Part shown: positions 38,271 to 48,106 of the stretch, piece after piece
Position numbering within the stretch: position 1 is the first letter of the stretch
Layout: each line of letters begins with the position of its first letter
NCBI RefSeq assembly: GCF_030296575.1
Contig: NZ_AP027729.1
Location: 1,922,001-1,986,000 of the forward strand
Direction: 5' to 3'
From: Paraoerskovia sediminicola
GTDB lineage: Bacteria > Actinomycetota > Actinomycetes > Actinomycetales > Cellulomonadaceae
Length of the DNA stretch: 64,000 bases
Made by a program: the position numbers and the translations under genes
The notes under the pieces: model-generated
What the model was told of the DNA's origin: nothing
Database searches by the model: none
Seen by the model: only the letters and a program-made list of their open reading frames with translations

Positions 38271-39368
38271 TCAGAGCGGCAGGAGCGGCGGGGTCTGCGA
38301 CCCGGCGCCGTCGCGGATCCCGCGGACGGTCTCGGCGAGCGTCGACCGCGCGTCGTGCCGCGGGGTCCAGTGCAGGATCGTCCGGGCGAGCGTCGTGTCG
38401 AGGACGGGGGAGTCGAACAGCGTCGCCAACCAGATCGGGTCCACCGGCGCGAGCCCGATGCGGGAGGCGACGGCCAGCGACCGTCGCGCGGCGCTCGGCG
38501 AGATCTCGCGCAGCTCGCCCGCCGACACCAGGTCGGCGAAGTCCTGCCCGTCGAGCACGTCCGGCGCCGCCACGTTGAACGCCCCGGGCTGGCGCTGGAC
38601 GACGATCCGGTGGAAGGCGTCGGCCAGGTCGTCCGCGTGGACGACCTGGACCCGCAGCCCCTCGGGCCACAGGACGAGGGGCACGGTCCCGTCCTTGCGC
38701 AACGGCCGGGACGGGAGCTTCCCGACGACGTCGCGCACGAGCTGGCTCGCCCCGCGCCGGTGCAGGACGATCGGCGACCGCACCGAGGTGACGACGACCT
38801 CGTGCTCCTGGGAGAGCCGGACGAGGTGCCGCTCGACCTCTGCCGTGGACGTCATGGGTCGCTCGGCCGCCGCGGACCGGCCGGCCGGGGTGTCCGCACG
38901 GGCCCACGGGGCGCTCGCTGTCGCGTCGCCGCCGCGGACGGGCCACGACTCCACGCGTGGCTCGTCGCCGCCGCTCGCCGCGTAGGCGCCGGTGCACGAG
39001 CCCGCGACGACGTGCGCGACGCCTGCGGCACCCGCGGCGTCGAACACCCGGCGGGCGATCTCGACGTCGGTCGCCCGGCGTTCGCCGACCGACGAGCGGG
39101 TGCGCGGCGTCCTGGCGAGATGGATCACGGTGTCGGCCCCGCTGAACGCGGCGACGAGCCGGCCGCGGACCTGCCCGGCCGACGGCCCGGCGAGGTCGAT
39201 CCGCTCCCAGGTCGCGGCGTCGTGCGGGAACTCGACCGTGGACGCTCCTGAAGGACGGGGCACCCGGCGGGCCACCCCGACGAGCGACGTCACCACCGGT
39301 TCTCGGGCGAGCGCGGCCAGCACCGCCGTCCCGACGTTGCCGCTCGCACCGACCACCACCACGCGCAT
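38271..39368 (-). CDS. NAD-dependent epimerase/dehydratase (extended SDR-like)
   Basis: About 365 residues. The Rossmann nucleotide-binding motif is GASGNVGTAVL at the N-terminus. Other features: GADTVIHLARTPR, a VVAGSCTGAYAASGG region and VVHADDLADAFHRIV. The canonical YxxxK is not clear (the segment after GAY is unusual), so catalysis is uncertain. One base separates its ATG from the TetR stop, so both are in one operon. Confidence 0.78.
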   Translation of the reverse strand: MRVVVVGASGNVGTAVLAALAREPVVTSLVGVARRVPRPSGASTVEFPHDAATWERIDLAGPSAGQVRGRLVAAFSGADTVIHLARTPRTRSSVGERRATDVEIARRVFDAAGAAGVAHVVAGSCTGAYAASGGDEPRVESWPVRGGDATASAPWARADTPAGRSAAAERPMTSTAEVERHLVRLSQEHEVVVTSVRSPIVLHRRGASQLVRDVVGKLPSRPLRKDGTVPLVLWPEGLRVQVVHADDLADAFHRIVVQRQPGAFNVAAPDVLDGQDFADLVSAGELREISPSAARRSLAVASRIGLAPVDPIWLATLFDSPVLDTTLARTILHWTPRHDARSTLAETVRGIRDGAGSQTPPLLPL

Positions 39369-39369
39369 C

Positions 39370-40127
39370 TCAGACCTCCTGGTCCGACGGTAGTCGCCCG
39401 AGGCCCGAACCGGTCGACCGAGCGGTCTCGGCGGGTGCGAGCCCGAGCCCGTCGATGCTGGAGACGATGATCGCCTCGACGTCGGCGCGGTCGAGCAGCG
39501 CCGCCGTCCTCCCGTCGGGTTCGCCGCCACCGGGCGGGGGCCCGTCCCCGCCGCCCCGTCGAGCCAGTCGGCCGCGATGCTCTCCACGAGCGCTACCCAC
39601 CCGCGCGCCAGCGCCCTCGAGCGCGCCGTCGCGCGGGACGTCGCGTCCCGTTCCGCTCGGCCGGCCGCCGCGGCGCGCTCGGCGTCGCCGCCTCGAGCCT
39701 GCGCACCGTGGGTCGAGCGCACCATCCGGTCCACCAGCGTGGAGCGGATCTCGTCGAGCACGGTCCCGGTCTCGACGTCGTCGGCGAGCTCGCCGCGCCA
39801 GATGTCCCGCCAGACGGCCCGGCGGACGACGACCGCGTCGAGGAATGCCGCGGCGAGGTGGGCGCGCCGGGCCCGGTAGTCGAGGCCCTCAGGTGCACGG
39901 AGTCGGGCGTCGAGCTCGTGGACGACGTGGAGCGCCACGGCGCGGCGCAGCCCGTCGGTGGAACCGAAGTAGTGGAAGACGAGCGCCTTGGAGCGCCCGG
40001 CCCGTGCGGCGACGACGGTGGGGGAGAGGGCCGCGAGCCCGTCGGCCGTCGCGGCGTCGAGCGCTGCCTCCAGCAGCTCGCCGCGGCGCTCCGCCGGGTC
40101 GCGTCGCGCTGCGTTCCGTGGGCTCAT
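39370..40127 (-). CDS. TetR-family repressor, frame break in data
   Basis: About 252 residues when repaired. The helix-turn-helix is in RGELLEAALDAATADGLAAL, VVAARAGRSKALVFHYFGST. A large helical ligand domain follows. The frame breaks in the G/C-rich stretch 39535-39550; one added G leads to GPPPGGGEPDGR and AIIVSSIDGLGLAPAET. Divergent from the ABC/YhgE genes, with two palindromes in the shared intergenic region, so it likely represses both directions. Confidence 0.87.
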
Positions 40128-40147
40128 GGTGCAGTCCTATCAGACCT

Positions 40148-40164
40148 GTTGACCTGAGGTCAAC
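40148..40164. promoter_or_regulatory. TetR operator 1 (GTTGACC-TGA-GGTCAAC)
   Basis: A perfect 7-bp inverted repeat with a 3-base centre, extendable by one base on each side, located 21 bases upstream of the TetR start. Typical TetR-family operator. Confidence 0.75.
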
Positions 40165-40176
40165 AAGTGGCGTATC

Positions 40177-40197
40177 TTGTTGATCGATGGTCAACAA
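40177..40197. promoter_or_regulatory. TetR operator 2 (TTGTTGA...TCAACAA)
   Basis: Inverted 7-bp arms TTGTTGA and TCAACAA with a 7-base centre, sharing the GTTGA/TCAAC half-site of operator 1 and ending just before the ribosome-binding site of the ABC gene. Centre-to-centre spacing to operator 1 is 31 bases, about three helical turns. Confidence 0.7.
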
Positions 40198-40207
40198 CGG
40201 AGGAAGC

Positions 40208-41100
40208 ATGCAGATCGGGCTCGAGCAGGTCGGGGTGCAGGGCAGGCGCGAGCCGCTGCTCTCGCCGTTCTCGGTCGACGTCCGCACCGGGACCGCGGTG
40301 CTCGTCGCCGCCGAGCCGGGGCACGGGCACACGGCGCTCGCGCTGGTCGCCTCCGGACGCATGCGCGCCTCCGAGGGCCAGGTGCTGCTCTGGGGGGACC
40401 GGGACGGCGGGTCCGGCACCCCCGTCGGCGACGCGGTCCCCGACGGGGAGGCCACCTCCTCCGCACCTCGCCTCCGCGCCGTCACCGCCGTCGTCGACGT
40501 CCCCGGGATCACCGGGCCGGACGACGCCCTCACGGTCGCGGACGTCGTGGCCGAGGGCCTGTCCCTGGCCGGGCGGCCGGACTGGCCCGGCGACGTCGCG
40601 CGCTGGATCGCCGAGCACGCGGTCGGCGCCGACCGGGACGCGCGCGTCGACCAGCTCGACGGACCCGACCGCACGGCCCTGCTCATGGCGCTCGCCGCCG
40701 CCGACCCGGGCGTCCGGTTCCTCTTCCTGGTGCTGCCCGACCGCCACGGCGGCCACCCCGCGGAGTGGTGGGAGATCGCCCAGGGATGGGCCGCGCGGGG
40801 CTACGGCGTGCTCGTCGGGGCGACCCGGTCGTCGGCGCGGATGCTGGGCGCCGACCTCCCCCTCGCTCGGGACACGGGCACGTGGGCGGCCCCGCCCGTC
40901 GTCGCGCTCGTCTCGACGCCGGGACCGGACCTGGCGCCGGACCTGGCGCCGGACTTGGCGCCGGAGCAGGCCCCGGAGCAAGCCCCGGAGCGGGCCACGG
41001 AACCAGACCCGACCCGAGACCTGGCACAAGAGCCGTCCCCCGCACGGCGCCGCGCACCGGCGTGGCCCACCTGCTCGACACCGACGAGGACGACCGATGA
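40208..41100 (+). CDS. ABC ATPase-like protein with degenerate Walker A, frame break in data
   Basis: About 297 residues when repaired. The fold follows an ABC nucleotide-binding domain, but the P-loop reads EPGHGHTALALV instead of GxxGxGKST, so the essential Lys is His, and the Walker B region is LFLVLPDRHGG. The signature LSGGQ is not evident. A Pro/Glu repeat (DLAP, EQAP units) precedes the C-terminus. The frame breaks in the C run at 41037-41041; one added C leads to VAHLLDTDEDDR and a TGA overlapping the next ATG. ATG 40208 follows GGAGGA; the ATG at 40187 lies inside operator 2. Probably a non-hydrolysing partner of the YhgE/Pip protein. Confidence 0.75.
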
Positions 41101-43300
41101 CCCCCTTCCGGCTCTCCGTGAGCGAGCTGCGCCGTCTGACCTCGGGCACGCTGCCCAAGCTGGCGATCGTGGCCATGGCGATCATCCCCACGCTCTACGC
41201 GGGGCTCTACCTGTTCGCCAACGGCGACCCGTACGGCAAGCTCGACCAGGTCCCCGCGGCGCTCGTCGTCGCCGACGAGGGCGCCCCGGTCACCGACCCC
41301 GAGACCGGGGAGACCTCGACGAAGAACTTCGGGCAGGACGTCGCGGACCAGCTCCTCGACGACGGCGGCTTCTCCTGGGTCGAGACGACCGAGGCCGACG
41401 CCGAGGACGGCGTCCGGGACGGCACCTACGACGCCGCGCTGCTCATCGGTCCCGAGTTCTCGAGCGACCTCGTCTCGAGCTCGAACTTCGAGCCCAGCCA
41501 GGCGAGCCTGCGACTGGTCACCAACGACGCGAACAACTACCTCGCGACGACCATCGCGGACACGATCGTCGGCGAGGTGCGCGACGCGATCGCGACCGAC
41601 GTCGGGACGGAGGCCGCAGACACGTTCCTCGCCGGGCTCGACGACGTCCACACGAACCTCGCCGACGCGGTCGCCGGAGCGGACGAGCTCCTCGACGGCG
41701 CCACGCAGCTCCAGGACGGCCTCGCGACCGCGGACGACGGTGCACACGACCTGGCCGACGGCGCGGGCGCGGCCTCCGACGGCGCGGCGCAGCTCGCCGC
41801 GGGCGCCTCGGACCTCACCGACGCGACCGGGCGGCTGGCCGACGGCGCCGGCGCCCTGTCGGCAGGCGCGTCCGACCTGGACGCGGGTGCCGGCACCCTC
41901 TCTGCGGGTGCGGACGGCCTCGCGTCCGGTCTCGAGACCCTGCGCAGCGCCACGGACGACCTGCCGGCGCAGGCGAAGGCGCTCGCGGACGGCGCGAGCC
42001 AGGTCGCCGACGGCGACGAGAAGGTCGCCGCCTACGGCGACGACGCCGCGCAGGCGGTCGACGACGCCGGGGCGCGGCTCGACACCTGGCGCGCCCAGAT
42101 CGAGTCCGACCTCCAGGCCCAGGGCGTCCCGCAGGCCGACATCGACGCGATCCTGGCGGACCTCGACGCCCTGCGAGCGCCCCTCGCCGACGCCGGGACC
42201 CAGATCAAGGACGCCACCGCCCAGCTCGACACCCTCGCCACCGGCGCACGGCAGGTGTCGGACGGCGCAGCGCAGCTCTCCGCGGCCGCCCCCGACCTCG
42301 CGGCCGGGGTGGGCAGCGCTGCGGACGGTGCCCAGCAGGTCCGCGGCGGTGCCTCGGACCTCGCGGACGGCGCGTCCGACCTGGCGGACGGCGCGTCGTC
42401 CCTGGCGAGCGGCGCGTCCAGGCTCGACGACGGCGCCGGCACGCTCAGCGGCGGCGCCGGCGACCTCAGGGACGGCACGGCCGCCCTCGCGACCGGCGCC
42501 ACGACCCTGGCGGACGGCACGGCCCGGCTGAGCGACGGGTCGGGCGACCTCGTCGACGGCGTCACGCAGCTGCGCGACGGGCTCGCCGACGGGCTCGGCC
42601 AGGTCCCCGACGTGGACGAGGACACCGCCGACGCGACCGCGAAGAACATCGGCGACCCGGTCGCCGTGCAGTCGGACGACGTCGCTGCCGCCGGCAAGTA
42701 CGGCGCCGGCCTCGCACCGTTCTTCCTGAGCCTCGCCGCCTGGATCGGTGCCTACGTCCTGTTCCTGCTCGTCCGACCCCTGTCGACCCGGGCGCTCGCG
42801 GCGGGCCGGCCGGCGTGGCAGGCCGCCGTGGGTGGCTGGCTCACGCCGTTCCTCCTGGGGATGGCGCAGGTGACCGTGATGTTCCTCGTCACCGTGCTCG
42901 CCCTCGACATCGAGGTCGTCCACCCCTGGCTGACCCTCGGCTTCCTCGTGCTGATCAGCGGCACGTTCATCGCGATCGTCCAGGCGCTCAACGCATGGCT
43001 CGGTGCCGCCGGGCAGTTCCTCGGGCTCGTGCTCATGCTGGTGCAGCTCGTCACGGCGGGCGGGACGTTCCCGTGGCAGACGCTCCCCGAGCCGCTGCGC
43101 TCGATCCACTACCTCCTGCCGATGACCTACGGCGTCGAGGGCCTGCGACAGCTCATGTACGGGGGAACCTCGCCTCTGCGGCGCTCGACGCGGTCGTCCT
43201 GGGCGGCGTGCTCGTCGCCGCGCTGGCCATGACCACCTGGGCCGCGAGCCGCCAGCGGCTCTGGACCGTCAAGAGGCTGCAGCCCGAGCTCGTGCTCTGA
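41097..43300 (+). CDS. YhgE/Pip-type ABC-2 membrane protein, frame break in data
   Basis: About 734 residues. An N-terminal helix (about 20-40, LAIVAMAIIPTLYAGLYLFA) leads to an extracytoplasmic region with the YhgE domain and a long run of 7-residue repeats (ADGASDLADGASSLASGASR and similar, about 200-480) predicted to form a coiled coil or beta-helix. Six C-terminal transmembrane helices follow. The frame breaks in the G run at 43161-43165; one added G gives YGGNLASAALDAVVLGGVLV. Related proteins include phage-infection protein Pip and the type VII-secretion-linked EsaA. Co-transcribed with the ABC-like gene under TetR control. Confidence 0.87.
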
Positions 43301-43322
43301 GCCGGCCGCGTAGCCTCGAAGG

Positions 43323-43820
43323 ATGCGGTCCGACCAGAGCCTCGCCCTGAGAGCCGCGATCCCCTGTGCGGTGGTCGCGGTGCTCGTGATCGTCTTCGCG
43401 CTCGCGGGCTGCTCCGAAGGTTCTTCGACGGGCGAGGGGCCCGCACCCGCCGCGGCGTCGAGCGACGCCACCGGTGCGCCGGACGACGCGGCGACCGACG
43501 AGGCCGCCGAGCAGCAGTTCCCCGACGTCGTGGGTGTCGAGATCTCGCCCGACGGTGGCGGGACCTTCTCCCTCGACGTCACGATCAGCTCGCCCTACGA
43601 CTCGCCGGAGCGGTACGCGGACGGCTGGCGGGTGCTGGACGCGGACGGGACCGTGCTGGGCGAGCACACCCTCGCCCACGACCATGCGAGCGAGCAGCCG
43701 TTCACCAGGACCCAGTCCGGGGTCGAGATCCCCGACGGCGTCACGGAGGTCACCGTCGAGGGCAGGGACCAGCAGTACGGGTTCGGGGGCGGGACCTTGA
43801 CCGTCGACGTGCCCCGCTGA
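43323..43820 (+). CDS. Lipoprotein of unknown function
   Basis: 165 residues. Lipoprotein signal with lipobox LAGC (Cys about 31), Ala/Asp-rich linker, then a beta-rich domain (FSLDVTISSPYDSPERYADG, ADGTVLGEHTLAHDHA). TAGCCT ends exactly six bases before ATG, predicting a leaderless mRNA. The second half resembles small exported Ig-like proteins, but I recognise no family. Confidence 0.75.
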   Translation: MRSDQSLALRAAIPCAVVAVLVIVFALAGCSEGSSTGEGPAPAAASSDATGAPDDAATDEAAEQQFPDVVGVEISPDGGGTFSLDVTISSPYDSPERYADGWRVLDADGTVLGEHTLAHDHASEQPFTRTQSGVEIPDGVTEVTVEGRDQQYGFGGGTLTVDVPR

Positions 43821-43878
43821 TCCTCACCGTCGCCGGACGTCCGTGGAGCCCCGCGGAGCGAGGTGCGAGAATCCGACC

Positions 43879-46800
43879 GTGCCTGATCTACCCCTGCAGA
43901 ACGAGTCCGTGATCCCCACGCCGCCTGTCCAGGAGCGTGTCACCTCCCGGGATCTCGCCGAGGCCGAGGCGGACGCCGAGCGCACCGAGCGTGCCGCGCG
44001 CGAGGCGGTGGCCGTCGCGCTGCGCACCGTCATGTCCGGGAGCGTCGAGACGTCGGCGCGCCGGCGCGCCGAGTACTCCACGGACGCCTCGAACTACCGG
44101 GTGGTCCCCGAGGTCGTCGCGTACCCCGCGTCCGCCGACGAGCTCGCTTCCGCAGCCGAGATGGTGCGCGAGCTCGGGCTGCCGCTGACGGTGCGGGGCG
44201 GCGGCACGTCGACGGCGGGCAACTCGATCGGTCCGGGGGTCGTCCTCGACACGTCGCGGCACCTGGACACGGTCCTGGAGGTCGACGCCGAGGCCGCCAC
44301 CGCGCGCGTCCAGCCGGGTGTCGTCATGTCGGCGCTCCAGAAGGTCGCCGCACCCCACGGGCTGCGGTTCGGCCCCGACCCGTCGACGCAGAACCGCGCG
44401 ACGCTCGGCGGGATGATCGGCAACAACGCCTGCGGCCCGCACGCGGTCGCGTACGGCCGCACGGTCGACAACGTCGTGTCGCTCGACGTGCTCGACGGGC
44501 GTGGGCGCCGGTACGTCGCGGGCGCGGGTGACCCGGAGTTCCCGCAGGTCCCGGGCCTCGCCGAGCTGGTGCGCGACAACCTCGCGCTGATCCGCACCGA
44601 GTTCGGGCGGTTCGGTCGTCAGGTCTCCGGCTACTCGCTCGAGCACCTGCTCCCCGAGAACGGCTCCGACCTCGCCAAGGCGCTCGTGGGCACCGAGGGC
44701 ACCGCGGTGACCGTCCTGGAGGCCACGGTGCGCCTCGTCCCGGTCCCGAGCCGGCCGACGCTCGTCGTCCTCGGCTACCCGGACATGCCCACGGCCGCGG
44801 ACGACGTCCCCGCCCTGCTCCCGCTGGGTGCGCTCGCGATCGAGGGCCTCGACGCCCGGCTGGTGGACGTCGTCCGGCGCGCCAAGGGGGACGCCGCCGT
44901 CCCGGAGCTGCCGGCCGGGGCGGGCTGGCTGATGATCGAGGTCGCGGGCGCGACGGCCGACGACGCGATGGAGAGCGCGCAGCGCATCGTCGAGGCGTCG
45001 TCGAGCACCGCGACCGCGGTGTACCCGGCGGGCCCCGAGGCGACGGCCATGTGGCAGATCCGGGCCGACGGCGCCGGCCTGGGCGGTCGCACGCCCGCCG
45101 GGGAGCAGGCGTGGCCGTGCTGGGAGGACTCGGCGGTCCCGCCCGAGAAGCTGGGCCCGTACCTGCGCGACCTGAACGCCCTGATGGCGCGCTACGGCGT
45201 CGACGGCCTGATGTTCGGGCACTTCGGCGACGGGTGCATCCACCTGCGCATCGACGTGCCGCTCGAGGAGTCGGGCAGCGTGCTGCGCACGTTCGTGACC
45301 GAGGCGGCGACGCTCGTGGGCAGCTACGGCGGCTCGCTGTCGGGGGAGCACGGGGACGGGCGCGCGCGCTCCGAGCTGCTGCCGCTCATGTACTCGGACG
45401 AGGCGATCCGGCTGATGGAGCAGTTCAAGGCGCTGTTCGACCCGGACGAGGTGCTGAACCCGGGCGTCGTCGTCCACCCGCGCCCGGTCGACGCGGACCT
45501 GCGGCGACCGCTCGCGCACACGGTGCTCTCCAAGGCTCCGGCGGGGGCGCGTGGTCAGTCGAAGGTCACCGGGCACACCGGGTTCTCGTTCGCGCACGAC
45601 CACGGCGACCTGACCCAGGCCGTCCACCGGTGCGTCGGCGTCGGCAAGTGCCGGGCCGACTCGACGGCGGCCGGGGGTTCATGTGCCCGTCGTACCTCGC
45701 GACGAAGGACGAGAAGGACGTGACGCGCGGCCGGGCCCGGGTGCTGCAGGAGGCGGTGAACGGCACGCTCGTCGGCGGGCTCGACGCGCCTGAGGTGCGG
45801 GAGTCGCTCGATCTGTGCCTCTCGTGCAAGGCGTGCTCGTCCGACTGCCCGGCGGGCGTCGACATCGCTCAGTACAAGTCGGAGGTGCTGCACCGTACAT
45901 ATCGCGGGAAGCTGCGCCCGGTGGACCACTACTCGCTCGGCTGGCTGCCGCGCTGGGGACGGCTCGCAGGCCTGGCACCGCGGCTCGTCAACGGTCTGCT
46001 CTCCTGGCGGCCGCTGGCGAAGGCGGTGCTCTGGGCCGGCGGCATGGACACGCGACGCACCGTGCCCGCGTTCGCAGAGATTCCGTTCCGCACCTGGTGG
46101 CGGCGCGGCAGCGCGTCGCACGGCGTGCCCGGGGCCTCGCCCGACACCCTGCCGGGGCGCCCGGTCACGGTGTCCAAGCCGAAGGTCGTGCTCTGGACCG
46201 ACTCGTTCTCGGACGCGTTCGACCCCGGCGTGCCGCAAGCGGCCGTGACGGTGCTGCGCGCCGCCGGGTACGACGTCGTCGTGCCCGACGAGCAGGCCTG
46301 CTGCGGGCTGACCTGGATCAGCACCGGTCAGCTCGACGGCGCCCGCAAGCGCCTCGGCGACCTGCTGTCGGTGCTCGGGCCGTACGCCGTCAACGGCATC
46401 CCGATCGTCGGGCTCGAGCCGTCGTGCACCGCCGTGCTGCGCTCCGACCTGCTCGACCTGTTCCCCGACGACCCGCGCGCGAAGGCCGTCGCCGGGGCGA
46501 CCCACACCCTGGCGCAGCTGCTCACCGGACCCGACACCGCGCCGTCCGACGACGCGGGATGGACCGTCCCCGACCTGTCGGACGTGCGGGCCGTCGTCCA
46601 ACCCCACTGCCACCAGCACGCGGTCATGGGGTTCCGGGCCGAGGAGAAGCTGCTCACCGACGCGGGGGCGACGATCAAGACGCTCGCCGGCTGCTGCGGG
46701 CTGGCCGGGAACTTCGGCATGCAGAAGGGCCACTACGACGTGTCGGTGAAGGTCGCGGAGGCGTCGTTGCTGCCGGCCCTGGCGGAGGCGGAGGAGGGCG

Positions 46801-46901
46801 ACGTCTACCTCGCGGACGGATTCTCGTGCCGCACGCAGGCCGACCAGCTGGCCGGGGTGAAGGGCACGAGCCTCGCCGAGCTCCTGGCCGCTCGGCTCTG
46901 A
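43879..46901 (+). CDS. FAD-linked oxidase fused to Fe-S/CCG oxidoreductase (GlcD-GlpC type), frame break in data
   Basis: About 1007 residues when repaired. The N-terminal FAD_binding_4 domain (about 70-250) has PLTVRGGGTSTAGNSIGPGV and GGMIGNNACGPHAVAYGRT. The FAD-oxidase C domain ends in GSLSGEHGDGRARSELLP. Then come 4Fe-4S motifs CVGVGKCRAD and LCLSCKACSSDCPAGVD, and two CCG domains (EQACCGLTW, LAGCCGLAGNFG). Such fusions oxidise D-lactate, D-2-hydroxyglutarate or glycolate and pass electrons to the quinone pool. The frame breaks in the G run at 45673-45677; one added G gives TAAGGFMCPSYLATKDEK. Start at GTG 43879 is tentative. Exact substrate not determinable. Confidence 0.88.
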
Positions 46902-47005
46902 CGGTCCTGCGTCCGGGGCGCGCCCGCGCGTTCTCCGATGCGTGTCCTCAGCGGCCTCCAGCGTGTCGCAGGGCATGATCCGCACCTCCGGGTGACGGTG
47001 TGCGG

Positions 47006-47626
47006 ATGGAGTTCAGGGACGTCGTCCGCCGCCGCCGCATGGTCCGCCGCTACACCTCCGAGCCGGTCGCCCCCGCGGCCGTCGAGGCGATGCTGCGCCA
47101 CGCCGTGCGCGCCCCGAGCGCGGGCTTCACCCAGGGCTGGTCGTTCCTCGTCCTCGACGTGCCGGACGACGTCGCGCGGTTCTGGGCGGTGACCTCGCCC
47201 CGGGCAAGGGGCGACGGCGGTGGGTCCAGCGCCTGGCTGGACGGGATGCGGACGGCGCCCGTGGTGATCGTCGTGCTCGCGTCCGAGGAGGCCTACCTGG
47301 ACCGGTACGCCCAGCGCGACAAGGGCTGGACCGACCGCGCCCGGGACCGGTGGTCGGCCCCGTACTGGCACGTCGACGCGGGGATGGCGGCGCTGCTGAT
47401 CCTCCAGACGGCCGTCGACGAGGGGCTCGGCGCCTGCTTCTTCGGCGTCCCGCCGTCGCGCGTGGACGCGCTGCGCGAGGAGTTCGGGATCCCGTCGGCC
47501 TGGGCGCCCACGGGCGCGATCACCGTGGGCCACCCGGACCCGGACGCCGCGCCGACCGGGTCGGTCACGCGGCGCGCCCGACGGCCGATGGGCGACGTCG
47601 TGCACCGTGGCCGCTGGGGGGCGTGA
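47006..47626 (+). CDS. Nitroreductase-family FMN protein
   Basis: About 206 residues. N-terminal MEFRDVVRRRRMVRRYTSEP holds the Arg-rich FMN phosphate site, followed by LRHAVRAPSAGFTQGW and a C-terminal GACFFGVPPSRVDALREEFG. The central region PYWHVDAGMAALLILQTAVD matches the family. ATG 47006 is preferred; GTG 47000 would add two residues. Substrate unknown. Confidence 0.88.
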   Translation: MEFRDVVRRRRMVRRYTSEPVAPAAVEAMLRHAVRAPSAGFTQGWSFLVLDVPDDVARFWAVTSPRARGDGGGSSAWLDGMRTAPVVIVVLASEEAYLDRYAQRDKGWTDRARDRWSAPYWHVDAGMAALLILQTAVDEGLGACFFGVPPSRVDALREEFGIPSAWAPTGAITVGHPDPDAAPTGSVTRRARRPMGDVVHRGRWGA

Positions 47627-47671
47627 TGGACCCCACCCCGGTCGCGGACGTCGTCGCCGTAGCATCGCGAC

Positions 47672-47977
47672 ATGGCAATCTTCGCGTTCTCCGTAGCCCC
47701 GCTCGGCGCCGGCGAGTCCGTCACGGACGCCGTCGCCGAGGCCGTCCGCATCGTCCGGGCGTCGGGCCTGCCCAACCGCACGACGTCGATGTTCACCGAG
47801 ATCGAGGGCGACTGGGACGAGGTCATGCCGGTGATCCAGCGCGCGACGGAGGCCGTCGGAGCGGGCGGCCACCGCGTCTCGCTCGTGATCAAGGCGGACA
47901 TCCGGCCCGGTCGGACGGGCGAGATCGACGGCAAGATCGCACGCGTGGAGGACCGGCTCGCGGGCGGTTCCCAGTAG
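47672..47977 (+). CDS. MTH1187/YkoF-type thiamine-binding protein
   Basis: 101 residues. Small ferredoxin-like fold family: [64 protein letters not shown]. Structural relatives bind thiamine or its precursors. TAGCAT ends exactly six bases before ATG, a predicted leaderless start. Confidence 0.88.
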   Translation: MAIFAFSVAPLGAGESVTDAVAEAVRIVRASGLPNRTTSMFTEIEGDWDEVMPVIQRATEAVGAGGHRVSLVIKADIRPGRTGEIDGKIARVEDRLAGGSQ

Positions 47978-48106
47978 TTCCCCAGGGGGCCGCGGCAGGG
48001 TGTGTCCCGACACGCCGACGCCGTCGGAACTTCCTGGGACGAACCGTTCCGGACACCGGGTCGAGGGCCGTAGGCTTGGCGCAAACGTCACCGATGGAGT
48101 CGCACC

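Noticed and set aside
41880-42560. DNA-level tandem repeat in the YhgE/Pip gene as a separate element
   Set aside because: The repetition reflects degenerate protein heptads (ADGAS-like); DNA copies are diverged, so it is part of the protein architecture.
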